From the NCBI GenBank assembly GCA_002751075.1, contig NAOQ01000636.1, positions 17,546 to 27,884 of the forward strand: a stretch of 10,339 nucleotides of DNA, given 5' to 3'. This document shows, piece by piece, positions 8,047 to 10,339 of this stretch; the first letter of the stretch is position 1; every line of letters begins with the position of its first letter. The translations under genes and the position numbers were made by a program. The notes below the pieces were generated by a model, which was not told the origin of the DNA, did no database searches, and was given only the letters and a program-made list of their open reading frames with translations. This DNA is from Ichthyophonus hoferi. Its lineage: Eukaryota; Opisthokonta; Ichthyosporea; Ichthyophonida; Ichthyophonidae.

Positions 8047-8515
8047 TTTTCCTCTCTTACTATCCTATACTATACCCTATATTGTCTTTCTTACTCTCTT
8101 ATACTATACACTATATTGTCTTTCTTACTCTCTTATACTATACCCTATATTATTTTTCTAACTCTCTTATACTATACCCTATATTGTCTTTCTTACTCTC
8201 TTATACTATACCCTATATTATCTTTCTAACTCTATTATACTATACCCTATATTGTCTTTCTTACTCTCTTATACTATACTCTATATTATCTTTCTAACTC
8301 TCTTATACTATACCCTATATTGTCTTTCTTACTCTCTTATACTATACCCTATATTGTCTTTCTTACTATCCTATACTATACCCTATATTATCTTTCTTAC
8401 AATCCTATACTATACCCTACATTGTCTTTCTTACAATCCTATACTATACCCTACATTGTCTTTCTTACTATCCTATATTATACCCTATATTGTCTTTCTT
8501 ACTCTCTTATGCTCT
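8047..8515 (+). repeat. 34-bp minisatellite, about 13.8 copies
   Basis: The unit reads ATTGTCTTTCTTACT, CTCTTATACT, ATACCCTAT in order. The ATTGTC or ATTATC word starts at 8081 and then every 34 bases through 8489 with no indel; a diverged first copy covers 8047-8080. Copies at 8115-8318 alternate between an ATTGTC/TTACT form and an ATTAT/CTAAC form, making a 68-bp higher-order dimer. Copies from 8353 on carry TATCCTAT or AATCCTAT instead of CTCTTAT. The plus strand is almost free of G. Since 34 is not a multiple of three and the unit lacks stops, all three plus frames stay open with a 34-residue period; these are not genes. Confidence 0.93.
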
Positions 8516-8745
8516 AACCACTCCCTCTATGACCTCAGAGAATTTTTTACTGATTTATTTATTTTTTCTCTTTTCTGGTTTCTATTTATTATGTTATCTT
8601 TATTTTTATTGATTATTTTCTGTATTTATATATATATATATATATGCATTACTAGTTTTAAAAAAACCAGCGATGTATTATGTTATTTATTTTATTGTAT
8701 TGGTTAAGTGCGAGGTATTAAAATCTTGCCCTTTCGTGATCACAG
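8516..8745 (+). other. T-rich stretch with (TA)n before the AP2 exon
   Basis: A T-rich run (TTATTTTTTCTC, TTTATTTTTATT) is followed by a TATATATA tract at about 8625-8645 and an A-run near 8660. No coding signal is seen before the TGA that closes the AP2 frame at 8737-8739. Confidence 0.5.
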
Positions 8746-9732
8746 ATCTATCACCCTCTGTGTATAAGCTACCTGTGTTATTCTAGACGGTCAGTATTGG
8801 AATATGTAGCTGGGCCTAGCCCTACACTACATACTGCAACAACCTCTGCCCCACCTCCACTTCTCAACTTAGCTAAAAACCCAATCACTAATCAGTCTGT
8901 AATACCTAATAAAGTAACCCAATCTGAGGTATCACCTCCTCCAACCAGGAATGGCATGGTCTCTAACTTCTATGGTGTATCATGGTGTTCATTGGCTAAT
9001 AAATGGCGCAGTACCATTGGTTTATTTCATATTGATGACTTTGACAGGGAGACGGATGCAGCAGTGGCCTTTGACCTGGTCGCCACCTTCCTAATTAGGA
9101 AGAACCTGCTGCCATTCTCCTATAAGACCAATCACAGTACAGGGTTATTGCCACCAGATATGTTCAGTACAGTTTCACTGAATAAGATTATGGATGCATT
9201 TGGCCCAACCTCTAAAGTGGGGTCAACTCCTTTAATTTTCAGGGGGGTCTATAGGTATGCTAGTGGATGGAATAACTTTCAGGCCATTTTGGAGGTCCCA
9301 GGAACTAGAGGAGAGGAGAAGTATCTAGGGGGATTCCGTAGTGATGTAGAGGCAGCCCTGGCAGTGGATACTTTTATCCGAGGTCTTCCTATTTCAAAGC
9401 TTGACAAATTGCCACAGCTGAACTTCTTCGAGGCCCACGACTATTTGGACCGTAGTCAGACGGACAAAGCTCAAATACAGTATATTGGTGTATGCTGGGT
9501 TGAAAAATATGGTAAATTTAGGGTGCGAGTTAACACCGACCCTGGAGTTCAGGGCACTAAAACTGCGTATTTTGGAGCATACTCTAATAGTATACAGGCA
9601 GCAGAAGCCTATGACAAACATGCCTTGGGAGTATGGAAAAAACAATCACCTCCACGGGGCCTTCTACCACCCACCAACTTCTGTCCACTGCAGTATGGTT
9701 ATTTGCTCCTTAAGCCAAGTCAATTTATGTAA
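8746..9732 (+). CDS. Protein with three AP2/ERF-like domains, main exon
   Basis: The frame is open from after a TGA at 8737 to TAA at 9730, followed by TAA and TAG. There is no ATG near its start, so it must be reached by splicing. Candidate acceptors end at 8745 (phase 0), 8786 (phase 2) and 8794 (phase 1); 8745 pairs with the exon ending at 6330. After a Ser/Thr/Pro/Asn-rich leader come three diverged copies of the AP2 fold: about 8962-9150 (SNFYGVSW, KWRSTI, AAVAFD), 9238-9426 (FRGVYRYASGW, KYLGGF, EAALAVD, LNF) and 9478-9681 (YIGVCW, KFRVRV, YFGAYS, AAEAYDKHAL, TNF). These match the YRGV, WxAxI, LGxF and AAxAYD landmarks of AP2/ERF DNA-binding domains. Copies 1 and 3 are each followed by GLLPP and a Phe two or three residues later. 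The likely role is nuclear DNA binding and transcriptional control. AP2 domains also occur in homing endonucleases, but no nuclease motif is visible. Confidence 0.85.
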   Translation: MYHPLCISYLCYSRRSVLEYVAGPSPTLHTATTSAPPPLLNLAKNPITNQSVIPNKVTQSEVSPPPTRNGMVSNFYGVSWCSLANKWRSTIGLFHIDDFDRETDAAVAFDLVATFLIRKNLLPFSYKTNHSTGLLPPDMFSTVSLNKIMDAFGPTSKVGSTPLIFRGVYRYASGWNNFQAILEVPGTRGEEKYLGGFRSDVEAALAVDTFIRGLPISKLDKLPQLNFFEAHDYLDRSQTDKAQIQYIGVCWVEKYGKFRVRVNTDPGVQGTKTAYFGAYSNSIQAAEAYDKHALGVWKKQSPPRGLLPPTNFCPLQYGYLLLKPSQFM

Positions 9733-9764
9733 TAATAGTATCACAAGTAATAAGTTCCTAGAAG

Positions 9765-9772
9765 TGACGTCA
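9765..9772. promoter_or_regulatory. TGACGTCA palindrome after the AP2 stop
   Basis: A perfect octamer lies 33 bases past the stop codon, followed within ten bases by ATTGG. Its position in a presumed 3' UTR is odd for a promoter element. Confidence 0.3.
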
Positions 9773-9856
9773 TTGTGAATTGGTGGCATCACGTTATTGG
9801 CAAATGAAAGCCATTTGTATTACATAAGGAAATGCGTAAGAGGTATTTGTGGCAAC

Positions 9857-9861
9857 TGTAA
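9857..9861 (+). terminator. Candidate poly(A) signal TGTAA after the AP2 gene
   Basis: TGTAA lies 124 bases past the stop codon. It is meaningful only if the host uses the green-algal signal; AATAAA at 10101-10106 is the alternative. Confidence 0.2.
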
Positions 9862-10100
9862 TCTATTCATGCTATAACTCTATCTTTATCTTTTTTTATA
9901 TTGACCTCGACAATATATATATATATAGACAGGTCTCAGATGAGTTTTGATGGAGAGGGATTTATTCAGTAGTTACGTTTACATATATGAAGCACTGGGA
10001 TTCGATCTCACCCATGGCTATTGCAGTTATAGGGGCATAAAGATCCTACTTTATATGTATACTTATATTATTTAGTTATGCATTTACAGGAGTTCCCGAA

Positions 10101-10106
10101 AATAAA
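10101..10106 (+). terminator. Candidate poly(A) signal AATAAA after the AP2 gene
   Basis: AATAAA occurs 368 bases past the stop codon, in A-rich sequence where chance matches are frequent. Confidence 0.2.
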
Positions 10107-10251
10107 TGAACAAATACCAAAAATAGATGGATATTTTGAATATAAAAAATCAAAGGACACAATAGAATAATAAAAAACAAATTGAAGGAAATTCACATTT
10201 TTTGTTATTTTTTCTAGAGGAATTGAATTTTTTTTTACATGGGTTTCTTAT

Positions 10252-10271
10252 AATTTTTTGAAGAAAAAATT
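10252..10271. repeat. AATTTTTT/AAAAAATT hairpin
   Basis: An 8-bp perfect stem with a GAAG loop. It is made only of A/T and lies in a homopolymer-rich zone, so it may have no function. Confidence 0.35.
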
Positions 10272-10339
10272 GTTATACAAGAAAAAATATGGAATAATTT
10301 AGAAGGGAAGACATCAATTTCATTTTTTGCTTCTTTGAT

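Larger units (their letters stand above)
6331..8745 (+). other. Candidate long intron carrying satellite arrays
   Basis: If 6151-6330 and 8746-9732 belong to one gene, this 2,415-base intron separates them. It runs from gtaatt to GATCACAG. It is five to eight times longer than the introns of the LRR gene, and most of the excess is tandem repeat. The promoter-like island at 7178-7387 inside it is the main reason to doubt that it is a plain intron: the AP2 gene could start there instead. Confidence 0.3.
9733..10339. other. 3' flank of the AP2 gene, no further gene
   Basis: This AT-rich DNA has no open frame of note. It holds TGACGTCA at 9765-9772 next to an ATTGG box, a (TA)n run near 9912-9926, and poly-T/poly-A runs with an AATTTTTT/AAAAAATT hairpin at 10252-10271. 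Poly(A)-signal candidates are TGTAA at 9857 and AATAAA at 10101. Confidence 0.5.

Noticed and set aside
7868-8707. Several overlapping Leu/Tyr/Ser-rich reading frames resembling membrane proteins
   Set aside because: They are translations of the 34-bp and 5-bp arrays. All three plus frames are open because the units lack stops, and the peptide period equals the repeat period.
8647-8745. A short first exon (ATG near 8673) joined to the AP2 exon through a 31-base intron 8715-8745
   Set aside because: Phases allow it, but a 31-base intron is far below the 311-503 bases seen in the neighbouring gene, and the encoded peptide is T-rich low-complexity sequence.
9394-9778. Frames on both strands overlapping the AP2 exon
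   Set aside because: They are shadows of the AP2 coding frame and show no domain of their own.

Overview
The window reads as nuclear DNA of an AT-rich eukaryote. It has two plus-strand genes with GT-AG introns, long gene-poor stretches and large CTATA-based satellite arrays. The organism cannot be named from this sequence. AP2/ERF-type domains in a host gene point first to an alga or another protist lineage that keeps AP2 proteins (green-lineage, stramenopile, alveolate and related groups). The standard genetic code fits: about 600 codons in the well-supported exons contain no in-frame TAA, TAG or TGA.

Layout. 141-2935 is the 3' part of a leucine-rich-repeat (LRR) gene. I rebuilt it as six exons with matching phases at every junction: 141-242, 637-709, 1021-1107, 1536-1738, 2242-2297 and 2639-2935. 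They encode about 271 residues and about 11 LRRs. 2936-6150 is AT-rich DNA with no gene I can support, only small hairpins and poly(A)-signal candidates. 6151-6330 is a possible first coding exon of the second gene. 6331-8745 would then be one long intron. It holds a purine-rich stretch, an 8-bp array (6831-7069), a short unique island with CACGTG, CCAAT and TGACGTCA boxes (7178-7387), a 5-bp array (7388-7940), a CATAC-rich tract (7941-8029) and a 34-bp minisatellite (8047-8515). 8746-9732 is the main exon of a protein with three diverged AP2/ERF-like domains. 9733-10339 is AT-rich 3' flank.

The two genes are head-to-tail and about 3.2 kb apart; nothing shows that they act together. The LRR protein is probably a protein-binding solenoid. 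The AP2 protein is probably a DNA-binding regulator. The main points for a second look are: strong over-representation of ATTGG/CCAAT in and around the LRR gene, on both strands; three perfect TGACGTCA palindromes; three neighbouring satellites with unit lengths 8, 5 and 34 built from one CTATA-like core; a 500-bp stretch that keeps its 5-bp register without an indel; and the triple-AP2 architecture. I found no clear new multi-gene system, virus-like element, CRISPR array, tRNA or rRNA.
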